Assembly (NCBI GenBank): GCA_017419405.1
Contig: JAFOLH010000014.1
Span: 124,001 to 188,000, forward strand
DNA length: 64,000 bases
Source of the DNA: Renibacterium sp.
GTDB taxonomy: Bacteria > Actinomycetota > Actinomycetes > Actinomycetales > Micrococcaceae
Reading direction: 5' to 3'
Made by a program: the position numbers and the translations under genes. Each line of letters begins with the position of its first letter. The first letter of the stretch is position 1. The notes beneath the pieces are model-generated. The model was not told where the DNA came from and made no database searches. It saw only the letters and a list, made by a program, of their open reading frames with translations. Positions 17,358 through 25,096 of the stretch are shown one piece after another.

Positions 17358-18203
17358 ATGCCCGGCGAACCACTCCGACTTCGGACCGACGACGGTCAAA
17401 CCCTGGCCGCCACAGTCTTCGAGCCCAGCGCTGCCGCCACCGAAACCGTGGTGATCGCCTGCGCCACCGGCGTGCTGGCCAGATATTACCGGCGCTATGC
17501 GGAGTTCCTCGGCCAGCACGGCTACCGGGCAATCACCTTCGACTACCGCGGGGTCGGCGAATCCCGGACGGCAGACCTTTCGACGCTGCGCGGGCCGTGG
17601 AGCGATTGGGGGCGCTACGATCTGGACGCGGCATTGGGCTACGCCCTCGATCGCGGGAAGGCTTCCCTCGTCGGGCACAGCTTCGGTGGTTTCGCGGCAG
17701 GCCTGGCACCGCACGGAGCCGGGCTGCACCGAATCCTGATGGTCGGCGCCCAACACGCCTTCTGGCTCGACTACCGTCATGGCAGCCGGGCCCGGTTCTG
17801 GTACCGATGGCACCTGAAGATGCCCCTGCTGACCCGCCGGTACGGATATTTCCCGGGGAAGCGGCTGGGGCTTACCGAAGACCTGCCGCGCGGCGTCGCC
17901 CTGGACTGGGCCTGCAGCCCGCGCGACTTCACCCGGCGCGATCCGGAACTACGCCGGAACTTGGCCGCAGTGGAGGCACGAATCGCCGCGGTAGCCGCCA
18001 CCGACGACCCGTTCGCCACCCCGCGGGCCACCGAAAGAATGCTCGGCTACTACCCGAACGCCGTGAAAACCAGCAGCTTCCTGCCGCCGGCCCGTTACCG
18101 GCAAACCGAAATCGGACACTTCAGCTTGTTCAACGACAAGTTCGCCACCACCTTTTGGCTGGAAACTGTGGATTTCCTGGCCGGCCGGGAGCCTTGGCCC
18201 TGA
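17358..18203 (+). CDS. Alpha/beta hydrolase of unknown substrate
   Basis: 281 residues with an alpha/beta-hydrolase core: nucleophile elbow GHSFGG (Ser108), FDYRGVGES (about 61-69) ahead of it, a probable acid in AATDDPFATP (about 215) and a histidine near the C-terminus (EIGHFSLFN). No signal peptide, so cytoplasmic. Such YheT-like or serine-aminopeptidase-like proteins hydrolyse esters or related bonds, but nothing local points to a substrate. It lies alone, convergent with the BCKDH genes. Confidence 0.75.
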   Translation: MPGEPLRLRTDDGQTLAATVFEPSAAATETVVIACATGVLARYYRRYAEFLGQHGYRAITFDYRGVGESRTADLSTLRGPWSDWGRYDLDAALGYALDRGKASLVGHSFGGFAAGLAPHGAGLHRILMVGAQHAFWLDYRHGSRARFWYRWHLKMPLLTRRYGYFPGKRLGLTEDLPRGVALDWACSPRDFTRRDPELRRNLAAVEARIAAVAATDDPFATPRATERMLGYYPNAVKTSSFLPPARYRQTEIGHFSLFNDKFATTFWLETVDFLAGREPWP

Positions 18204-18236
18204 GCCGGCTAGTTGCGGATTTCAGGGCCGGCGAAT

Positions 18237-19640
18237 TCAGTCCAGCAGCAGCGCCGGCTCCTCCAGGATCGCCGCCACGTCGCCCAAGAACCTCGCTGCC
18301 ACATCGCCGTCGACCACCCGGTGGTCGAAGGACCCGCCGAGGGTGGTGATCCAACGTGGCACCACCTGGCCATCGACCACCCAGGGCTTCTGCTTGACCG
18401 TGCCGAAAGCCACGATCCCGACTTCGCCCGGATTGATGATCGGGGTACCGGTATCCAGCCCCAGCGCCCCGATATTGGTGATCGTGATGGTTCCGTCTTG
18501 CATCTGCGCCGGCTGGGTCTTGCCCGCCCGTGCGGTTTCCGCCAAGGAACTCAGGGCGACCGCCAGCTCTTTGAGCGAAAGCCGCTGTGCATCTTTGATG
18601 TTCGGCACCACCAAACCACGCGGCGTGGCTGCAGCGATGCCGAGATTCACGAATCCCTTGAGCAGGATCTCCTGATCCGTCCACGCCGCATTGACGCTCG
18701 GATTGCGCCCGGCAGCCCAGATCACGGCCTTCGCCACGATCAGCAGCGGGGATACTTTGACCCCCTCGAAGTCGCGGCTGGTTTTGAGCCGCTTGACGAA
18801 CTCCATGGTGCGGCTGGCATCCACGTCGATGAAGATGCTGACATGCGGCGCGCTGAAGGCACTGCGCACCATGGCCTCCGCAGTGGCCTTGCGCACGCCT
18901 TTCACCGGAATCCGGACCACTTCTCCGGTCCAGGCGCCCACCGGTTCACTCGACGCCGTGGTCCGGTCCCGGTAATCCACCAAGTCCTTCCGGGTGACTT
19001 CGCCGCTTTTCCCGGTAGCCGGCACCAGGGCCAAATCGAGACCCCAATCCTTCGCGGCTTTCCGCACCGGCGGCGCTGCCAACGGACGGGCTGGGGGCAG
19101 CGTCCCGACTCGCGCCGTCGCTTCCGGCGCGACCGTCGCTTCCGGCGCGGCCGTCGCAGCGGGTGTCGGCGTGGCCGGATCGGCACCCCGGCGGGCCCGG
19201 CGGTGCACTGCATCGGCTTTGGGTCCGGTGCCGACCAGGGGCCCGGGCGGTGCGGCTTCGACCGCGCCGCCGATCGGCTCGGCCGAAGCTGTCGGACTGG
19301 CCGAAGCGGTATGCGGAACGGTGAGTTTCCCGGACTCCGGAACCATCAGCTCCGGCGCGATGTCCAGTTCCGGCTGGCTGAGCAGGACACCGGCACCGCC
19401 GCCGATCGCGATGATCGGAGTGCCGACGTCGACCGTCTGGCCTTCGGCCACCAGCAGCGCACTGACTGTGCCGGCGAAAGGCGAAGGCAGCTCAACCAGC
19501 GATTTCGCGGTTTCGATCTCGACCAGGACGTCGTTGATCGAAACCTGGTCGCCCACTTTGACCTTCCACGAGACGACCTCGGCCTCGGTCAGGCCTTCCC
19601 CGACGTCCGGCAAATTGAAAGTCTGCACCAGTTCCCCCAT
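18237..19640 (-). CDS. bkdC: Branched-chain 2-oxoacid dehydrogenase E2 (dihydrolipoyl acyltransferase)
   Basis: 467 residues: one lipoyl domain (1-80, lipoyl Lys46 in [12 protein letters not shown]), an Ala/Pro/Thr-rich linker, a peripheral-subunit-binding domain (about 185-220, [22 protein letters not shown]) and a C-terminal acyltransferase domain with [10 protein letters not shown] (His440, Asp444). It transfers the acyl group from E1 to CoA. Its ATG shares one base with the E1-beta stop. No E3 (lipoamide dehydrogenase) gene follows, so E3 must come from elsewhere in the genome. A single lipoyl domain fits BCKDH better than the actinobacterial pyruvate complex. Confidence 0.92.
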   Translation of the reverse strand: MGELVQTFNLPDVGEGLTEAEVVSWKVKVGDQVSINDVLVEIETAKSLVELPSPFAGTVSALLVAEGQTVDVGTPIIAIGGGAGVLLSQPELDIAPELMVPESGKLTVPHTASASPTASAEPIGGAVEAAPPGPLVGTGPKADAVHRRARRGADPATPTPAATAAPEATVAPEATARVGTLPPARPLAAPPVRKAAKDWGLDLALVPATGKSGEVTRKDLVDYRDRTTASSEPVGAWTGEVVRIPVKGVRKATAEAMVRSAFSAPHVSIFIDVDASRTMEFVKRLKTSRDFEGVKVSPLLIVAKAVIWAAGRNPSVNAAWTDQEILLKGFVNLGIAAATPRGLVVPNIKDAQRLSLKELAVALSSLAETARAGKTQPAQMQDGTITITNIGALGLDTGTPIINPGEVGIVAFGTVKQKPWVVDGQVVPRWITTLGGSFDHRVVDGDVAARFLGDVAAILEEPALLLD

Positions 19641-20614
19641 CAGTAGGCCATCGCCCGGTCGAAGGCTTCCAACACCCGATCGATGTCCGGCAGATAATGC
19701 TCTTCGACCCGGGCCACCGGATACGGCAGGTGGAAACCACCCACCCGGATCACCGGCGATTGCAGCGAATAGAACGACCGTTCACTGATCCGGGCCGCGA
19801 TTTCACCGCCCAGGCCGCCGAACGTGGGCGCTTCATGGGCGATCAACAACCGGCCGGTTTTCTGCACCGATGCATTCACGGTGTCGAAATCGACCGGTGA
19901 CAGCGATCGCAAGTCGATCACTTCGATGCTGCCGCCGTCCTGCGCCGCCGCCTCGGCCGCAGCCAGCGCGACCGGCACCAGCGGCCCGTAGGCGACCAGC
20001 GTGGCATCGTTGCCCTCCCGCAATACCTGGGCTTCGAAGGCGCCGCGCCCCGGGCTTCCGGTGTCCACCTCGCCTTTGAGCCAGTAGCGACGTTTCGGCT
20101 CGAAGACGATCACCGGATCCGGGCAGGCTACCGCTTCCTGGATCATCCAGTACGCGTCGTGCGGGTTCGACGGCGTAATGATGCGCAGCCCGGCGGTGTG
20201 CGCGAACAAGGCTTCCGGCGACTCGGAGTGGTGTTCGATCGACCCGATTCCACCGCCGTAGGGAATCCGGATCACCACCCCGGCGCTCAGCTGGCCTTCG
20301 CTGCGGGCATGGATTTTGGCCAGTTGCGTGGTGATCTGGTTGAACCCGGGGAAGACGAAACCGTCGAATTGGATCTCGCACACCGGCTTGTAGCCGCGCA
20401 GGGCCAGGCCGATCGCGGTGCCCACGATGCCGGACTCGGCCAAGGGGGTGTCCACCACCCGGTCCGCGCCGAACTCGGCTTTGAGCCCCTCGGTGACCCG
20501 GTAGACGCCGCCGAGGTCGCCGATGTCCTCGCCCATGAGCAAGGTGTCCGGATCGTCCTCGAGCACCCGGCGCAACCCTTCATTGATCGCCTTCGCGATG
20601 GTCAGCGTGCTCAC
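19640..20614 (-). CDS. bkdB: Branched-chain 2-oxoacid dehydrogenase E1 subunit beta
   Basis: 324 residues from GTG 20614, which overlaps the E1-alpha stop codon (GTGA); an upstream start would add residues lying inside E1-alpha. Transketolase-type pyrimidine domain, with the ThDP-activating Glu in the [18 protein letters not shown] region (about 28-45) and [13 protein letters not shown], then a C-terminal domain with [18 protein letters not shown]. It pairs with E1-alpha to decarboxylate 2-oxoacids from valine, leucine and isoleucine. Confidence 0.93.
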   Translation of the reverse strand: MSTLTIAKAINEGLRRVLEDDPDTLLMGEDIGDLGGVYRVTEGLKAEFGADRVVDTPLAESGIVGTAIGLALRGYKPVCEIQFDGFVFPGFNQITTQLAKIHARSEGQLSAGVVIRIPYGGGIGSIEHHSESPEALFAHTAGLRIITPSNPHDAYWMIQEAVACPDPVIVFEPKRRYWLKGEVDTGSPGRGAFEAQVLREGNDATLVAYGPLVPVALAAAEAAAQDGGSIEVIDLRSLSPVDFDTVNASVQKTGRLLIAHEAPTFGGLGGEIAARISERSFYSLQSPVIRVGGFHLPYPVARVEEHYLPDIDRVLEAFDRAMAY

Positions 20615-21771
20615 TTCTGCACCCCTTCGGATTCGAATCCGGCCTCGTACTGTTCCCACCAGGCCAGCTCCTCGGCCACCAGCGGGTGCTGTTCCGCGTA
20701 CACATGCGCGAACGAGCTGCGGATGTCCGGCATTTCCATGGCCAGCACCGCGGCACGGACGCTGGTCGCCAATGCCTCGCCGTCGGCCGCGAGTTGCGCG
20801 AAGAACTCATCATCGGCGCTGCCTTCGGCGCGCAGCAGTTTTTCCAGCCTGGACAATGGATCCCGACCGGCCCAGAGCTGCTCTTCGGCGCTGCCCCGGT
20901 ATTTGGTCGGATCATCCGCCGTGGTGTGCGCACCCAAGCGATAGGTCACGGCTTCGATCAGCACTGGACCGGCACCGGCGCGAGCCTGTTCGAGCGCCCA
21001 ACTGGTGACCGCATGCACCGCCAGCACGTCATTGCCGTCGACCCGGATCCCGGGGAACCCGTACCCGGCTGCCCGGTTGGCCAGCGGGACTTTGGACTGG
21101 ACTTCGAACGGCACCGAAATCGCCCATTGGTTGTTCTGGCAGAAGAACACCACCGGCGCTTTGAACGAGGCTGCGAAGACCATGGACTCGTGCACGTCGC
21201 CTTCGGAGCTCGCCCCGTCGCCGAAATAGGCGATCACCGCGGCCGGCTCCTGCTGGCTGCCGGAATCAGCACCGGCCTGCGCCGACTTGGCCTGATCGCG
21301 TTGGATGCCCATCGCATAGCCGACGGCGTGCAGGGTCTGCGCCGCGAGCACCAGGGTATAGAGGTGGAATCCGTGTTCCTTCGGGTTCCAGCCGCCGTGC
21401 GAGACGCCGCGGAAGAGCTTCAGCAGCTTCCCCGGGCCGATCCCGCGGATCATCGCGATCGCGTGCTCCCGGTAGGTCGGGAAGAAGTAGTCTTGGCTGG
21501 CACCGGCGCGGGCCGAACCCACTTGGGCTGCCTCCTGGCCGATCGCCGGCACCCAGAGGGCCAACTCGCCTTGCCGCTGCAGGGCGGTGGCTTCTTGGTC
21601 GAATCTGCGGGCCAATGCCATGTCCCGGTAGAAACCGCGCAGGGTTTCCGGACTCAGCGCCTGGGCATATGCGTCGAATCTGGGATCCTGGCCACGACTG
21701 CCGTCCGGCGCGAGCAATTGCACCATGCTTGCGTCGTCCACTCCATTGCCGGGCATCTCAACAACCGCCAC
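20611..21771 (-). CDS. bkdA: Branched-chain 2-oxoacid dehydrogenase E1 subunit alpha
   Basis: 386 residues from GTG 21771, with GAGGTGA 5 nt upstream. Thiamine diphosphate/Mg site: YFGDGASSEGDVHES (about 183-197) closing at QNNQWAIS; phosphorylation-loop-like region YRLGAHTTADDPTKYR near 285-300. First gene of the three-gene E1-alpha/E1-beta/E2 operon. The alternative, a pyruvate dehydrogenase E1, is less likely because actinobacteria usually carry an AceE-type single-chain E1 for pyruvate. A cluster of palindromes precedes the gene. Confidence 0.92.
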   Translation of the reverse strand: MAVVEMPGNGVDDASMVQLLAPDGSRGQDPRFDAYAQALSPETLRGFYRDMALARRFDQEATALQRQGELALWVPAIGQEAAQVGSARAGASQDYFFPTYREHAIAMIRGIGPGKLLKLFRGVSHGGWNPKEHGFHLYTLVLAAQTLHAVGYAMGIQRDQAKSAQAGADSGSQQEPAAVIAYFGDGASSEGDVHESMVFAASFKAPVVFFCQNNQWAISVPFEVQSKVPLANRAAGYGFPGIRVDGNDVLAVHAVTSWALEQARAGAGPVLIEAVTYRLGAHTTADDPTKYRGSAEEQLWAGRDPLSRLEKLLRAEGSADDEFFAQLAADGEALATSVRAAVLAMEMPDIRSSFAHVYAEQHPLVAEELAWWEQYEAGFESEGVQK

Positions 21772-21800
21772 AGCGTCACCTCAATTCCATGCTTCGCGAT

Positions 21801-21846
21801 GGAAATATTCCTTCCGCGGAATACATAACTAGCGCGGAATATTTCC
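21801..21846. promoter_or_regulatory. Clustered palindromes upstream of the BCKDH operon
   Basis: GGAAATATTCC (21801-21811) and its exact reverse complement GGAATATTTCC (21836-21846) flank TTCCGCGGAA (21812-21821), itself a perfect 10-bp palindrome. CGCGGAATA occurs twice, 18 bp apart (21815 and 21833). This looks like a cooperative operator in the 131-bp gap before the operon; no regulator gene is adjacent. Confidence 0.6.
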
Positions 21847-21902
21847 CCAACCCAGCCTCTACTCTATCCGTTCCGGAAAGCCGGGCCGCGCTGTGTGAAG
21901 CG

Positions 21903-23021
21903 TTAGGAAGCAAGCGGCGTCTTTGTATAACCCGCACAGATTTCCAAGAGCCTGCTGTTGGCGGCTGCTTCCCCGATGCTGACCCGGACGCCCTCCCCGG
22001 CAAATGTCCGGACGGAAAGCCCCGCGGCTTCCGCCACGGCCGCAAAGTCGGCGGAATCCTCACCGAAATTGAGCCAGAAGAAATTTCCCTGGGCATCCGG
22101 GACCGGCCAACCGAGAGCGCGCAGGCCGTCCAGCACCCGCTCCCGTTCGAAGATCAGGCTTTGTACCCTTTCGATAATTTTCTCGTTCAGTTCGATTGAG
22201 GCGATGGCCGCTTCCTGCGCCACTGCTGAAGCGGTGAACGGCGATGCGGCGATCCGCAGCGACTCGGTGATCCCAGGGTGCGAGATCGAGTAGCCGATCC
22301 GCAGGCCGGCCAATCCATACGCCTTGGAGAATGTACGCAGCAGAACCACGTTCGGATACTTCCGATACATGTCCAGGCCTCGGACCATCTCCGGGTCGGT
22401 GCTGAACTCGGTGTAGGCCTCGTCGATCACCACGACGATCCGCGGCGGCACCTGGTCCAGGAATTCCACTACTTCAGCGGTATGCAGCACCGGGCCGGTG
22501 GGGTTGTTCGGCGTGCAGAGCACGATGACTTTGGTCCGTTCGGTGATCGCTGCGGCCATCGCGGGCAAATCATGCCGTCCGTCCGCCGCCAGCGGCACTT
22601 GGACACTCGCGGCACCGGTCAAGCCGACCGAAATCGGATAGGCCTCGAACGAGCGCCACGGATAAATGACTTCATCCGGCGCGGCCTCGTCATTGGCGCC
22701 CGCGAAAGCCGCCAGAATCTGGTTGAACGCCCCCAGGCCACCGGTCCCGGTGACGATGTCGTCGGCTGGAACGCCCAGGAATTCGCCCAGTACCGCGCGC
22801 AGCGGCGCCGCGGTCGGATCCGGGTAGCGGTTGATCGACTCGAGATCGGAGATCGCCGCGAGGACCTCGGGCAACGGAGGCAGCGGATTCTCATTCGAGG
22901 AAAGTTTGAAACTCGCCACGCCGGCCACTGGAACCGGCGGTTTTCCCGCGGCGTAGCGGGGCAGTCGGCGGAGCGCCGGACGCGGAATTGCAGGGCTGGA
23001 ATCGGGGGCTTCAGTGCTCAC
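21903..23021 (-). CDS. pat: Aromatic (phenylalanine) / histidinol-phosphate aminotransferase
   Basis: About 372 residues, HisC family. PLP lysine in RTFSKAYGLAGLRIGY, cofactor residues in CTPNNPTGP and VIDEAYTEF, and the N-terminal SSNENPLPP that marks the Pat/HisC2 group. In actinobacteria this paralogue outside the his operon usually transaminates phenylpyruvate and relatives. Start: GTG 23021 has TAGAGT exactly 6 nt upstream (leaderless type); ATG 23024 and GTG 23027 are possible. Substrate assignment is by family. Confidence 0.85.
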   Translation of the reverse strand: MSTEAPDSSPAIPRPALRRLPRYAAGKPPVPVAGVASFKLSSNENPLPPLPEVLAAISDLESINRYPDPTAAPLRAVLGEFLGVPADDIVTGTGGLGAFNQILAAFAGANDEAAPDEVIYPWRSFEAYPISVGLTGAASVQVPLAADGRHDLPAMAAAITERTKVIVLCTPNNPTGPVLHTAEVVEFLDQVPPRIVVVIDEAYTEFSTDPEMVRGLDMYRKYPNVVLLRTFSKAYGLAGLRIGYSISHPGITESLRIAASPFTASAVAQEAAIASIELNEKIIERVQSLIFERERVLDGLRALGWPVPDAQGNFFWLNFGEDSADFAAVAEAAGLSVRTFAGEGVRVSIGEAAANSRLLEICAGYTKTPLAS

Positions 23022-23103
23022 CATCACACTCTAACTGCTCTCCGGCGACCCGGAAACCGTCCCGGCACTGCCCAATCGAGGCCGAATGTGCCAGCATAGT
23101 CGG

Positions 23104-23532
23104 ATGGGAAGATTCCTCGTCCGAGTAGTGATCAGCACCGTTGCGCTCTGGGTCACCAGTTGGGTCCTGCCCGGAGTCCGGATCAGCACCGAAGGCACCA
23201 TGAACGTGGCTCAGGGCAATGACACCTTCGCCTCAGTCTTGGCTTTCCTCTTCATCGGCCTGATCTTCGGCATCGTCAATGCCCTGATCAAACCCTTGGT
23301 GAAGCTGATTTCGCTGCCGGTGACCTTGCTGACCTTGGGCCTGTTCACCGTGGTGATCAATGCCGCGATGCTGTGGTTGACCGCTTGGCTGAGCAGCTTC
23401 ACGCCGGTTCACTTCACCATCGATGCCTTCTTCTGGACGGCGATCTGGGCTGCGGTCATCATCAGCGTGCTGTCCATGATCGGCAGCGGCGTCACCGGCG
23501 TCAATCGCCAAGACAGCGCCGCAGCCCGCTGA
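23104..23532 (+). CDS. Small membrane protein, phage-holin-4 / YvlD family
   Basis: 142 residues, almost wholly hydrophobic: four spans (about 3-22, 40-62, 70-95 and 108-132) with a short polar tail. The pattern FLFIGLIFGIVNALIKP and LISLPVTLLTLGLFT is typical of the YvlD-like phage holin family, common chromosomal proteins of uncertain function, not phage remnants. A start at 23086 would add six residues. It lies 72 bp upstream of purB on the same strand, but purB has its own promoter. Confidence 0.85.
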   Translation: MGRFLVRVVISTVALWVTSWVLPGVRISTEGTMNVAQGNDTFASVLAFLFIGLIFGIVNALIKPLVKLISLPVTLLTLGLFTVVINAAMLWLTAWLSSFTPVHFTIDAFFWTAIWAAVIISVLSMIGSGVTGVNRQDSAAAR

Positions 23533-23591
23533 ACCTGTCCCGGCCTCCGGCCCAGCCAGGCCCTCCGAACCGGGCCTGCCGGACGGATAGC

Positions 23592-23597
23592 TAGAAT
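23592..23597 (+). promoter_or_regulatory. Leaderless -10 element of purB
   Basis: TAGAAT, 6 nt before ATG 23604, with no Shine-Dalgarno sequence in the gap. One of the repeated TANNNT-N6-ATG units of this window. Confidence 0.6.
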
Positions 23598-23603
23598 GGG
23601 GGC

Positions 23604-25019
23604 ATGCCTGCTGCCTCTTCTCCGCGCTACCGCCTCGCCGAAACCCAGATCGCACTCGGACCGCTCGATGGCCGCTACCGTGCCGCCGTCGCACCCTTGG
23701 TCGATTTTCTGTCCGAAGCCGCACTGAACCGGGACCGGATCGCGGTGGAGGTCGAATGGCTGATCCACTTGACCGATCAGGGCGTGCTCCCCGGCACCGC
23801 CGGGTTGAGCCAGACGCAAAAAGACCAGCTGCGCGCAATCGTCGACGAGTTCGACGTCGACTCGGTCGCTGAACTCGCCGAGATCGAAAAAACCACGGTG
23901 CACGACGTGAAGGCCGTCGAATACTACATCGGCCGGCGGCTGGCCGGGATCGGCATCGAGTCGCTCAAACCACTGGTGCACTTCGCCTGCACCAGTGAAG
24001 ACATCAACAATCTTTCCTACGCTCTGGGCATCAAGGGCGCGGTGGAAAACGTCTGGTTGCCCGCCGCCCGCGAACTCAGCGCGAAACTGCGTGCCATGGC
24101 CACGGCCAACCGCACCGTCCCGATGCTCTCCCGCACCCACGGACAACCGGCGACGCCGACCACCCTCGGCAAGGAGTTGGCGGTGCTCGCCTACCGGCTT
24201 GACCGGCAGCTGCGCCGGATCTCGGAGGCCGAATACCTGGGCAAAATCAACGGTGCGACCGGGACCTATGCGGCACACTACGCGGCGGCGCCCGGCGCTG
24301 ATTGGCAGGCCATTTCGCGCAGCTTCGTCGAGGGCTTGGGGCTGGACTGGAACCCGCTCACCACGCAGATCGAATCGCACGACTGGCAGGCCGAACTCTA
24401 CGCGGACATCGCCCGGTTCAACCGGATCCTGCACAATCTGTGCACCGATGTCTGGAGCTATATTTCGATCGGCTACTTCGCGCAGATTCCGGTGGCCGGA
24501 GCCACTGGTTCCTCCACCATGCCGCACAAGGTGAATCCCATCCGGTTCGAGAACGCCGAGGCCAATCTGGAGATCTCCTCGGCCCTGTTGGACACCCTCG
24601 CCTCGACCCTGGTCACGTCGCGCTGGCAGCGGGATCTGACCGATTCCTCCAGCCAGCGCAACATCGGCGTGGCCTTCGGGCATTCAGTGCTCGCGATCAA
24701 CAATGTACTCGGCGGGCTGGGCCGGCTCGACACCGCCGAGGCAGTGCTCGCGGACGACCTGGACCACAACTGGGAAATCCTCGGCGAAGCCGTGCAAACC
24801 GTGATGCGCGCTGAGGCGATCGCCGGCGTCCCGGGCATGGACGACCCGTATGAACGGCTCAAAGAGCTCACCCGCGGCCAACGGGTCGACGCCGGGCGGA
24901 TGCAGGAGTTCATCTCCGGGCTCGGGCTTTCCGCGGAAGCGGAGGCCCGTTTGCGGGCGCTCACCCCGGGCGGCTACACCGGCATCGCCGCCGAGTTGGT
25001 GGATCACCTGCAGGACTAG
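23604..25019 (+). CDS. purB: Adenylosuccinate lyase
   Basis: 471 residues. Catalyses two purine steps, SAICAR to AICAR and adenylosuccinate to AMP, both releasing fumarate. The superfamily signature GSSTMPHKVNP is intact (Ser near 296), the first conserved region contains TSRWQ/CTSEDINN, and SRTHGQPATPTTLGKE (about 173-188) carries the general-acid histidine. The protein is of the longer, Escherichia-like type. Its leaderless promoter suggests constitutive expression. Confidence 0.96.
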   Translation: MPAASSPRYRLAETQIALGPLDGRYRAAVAPLVDFLSEAALNRDRIAVEVEWLIHLTDQGVLPGTAGLSQTQKDQLRAIVDEFDVDSVAELAEIEKTTVHDVKAVEYYIGRRLAGIGIESLKPLVHFACTSEDINNLSYALGIKGAVENVWLPAARELSAKLRAMATANRTVPMLSRTHGQPATPTTLGKELAVLAYRLDRQLRRISEAEYLGKINGATGTYAAHYAAAPGADWQAISRSFVEGLGLDWNPLTTQIESHDWQAELYADIARFNRILHNLCTDVWSYISIGYFAQIPVAGATGSSTMPHKVNPIRFENAEANLEISSALLDTLASTLVTSRWQRDLTDSSSQRNIGVAFGHSVLAINNVLGGLGRLDTAEAVLADDLDHNWEILGEAVQTVMRAEAIAGVPGMDDPYERLKELTRGQRVDAGRMQEFISGLGLSAEAEARLRALTPGGYTGIAAELVDHLQD

Positions 25020-25096
25020 CCGGCAGCGCCCCTCCGCTACCCCGGGCCCGGGCTTGGCGGCAATGGGCGGCCCGGGCTCGGAAAGGGCGAGCTAGC

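Noticed and set aside
23104..23532. Phage remnant suggested by the holin-family name
   Set aside because: YvlD-type proteins are ordinary chromosomal membrane proteins; no phage genes are nearby.
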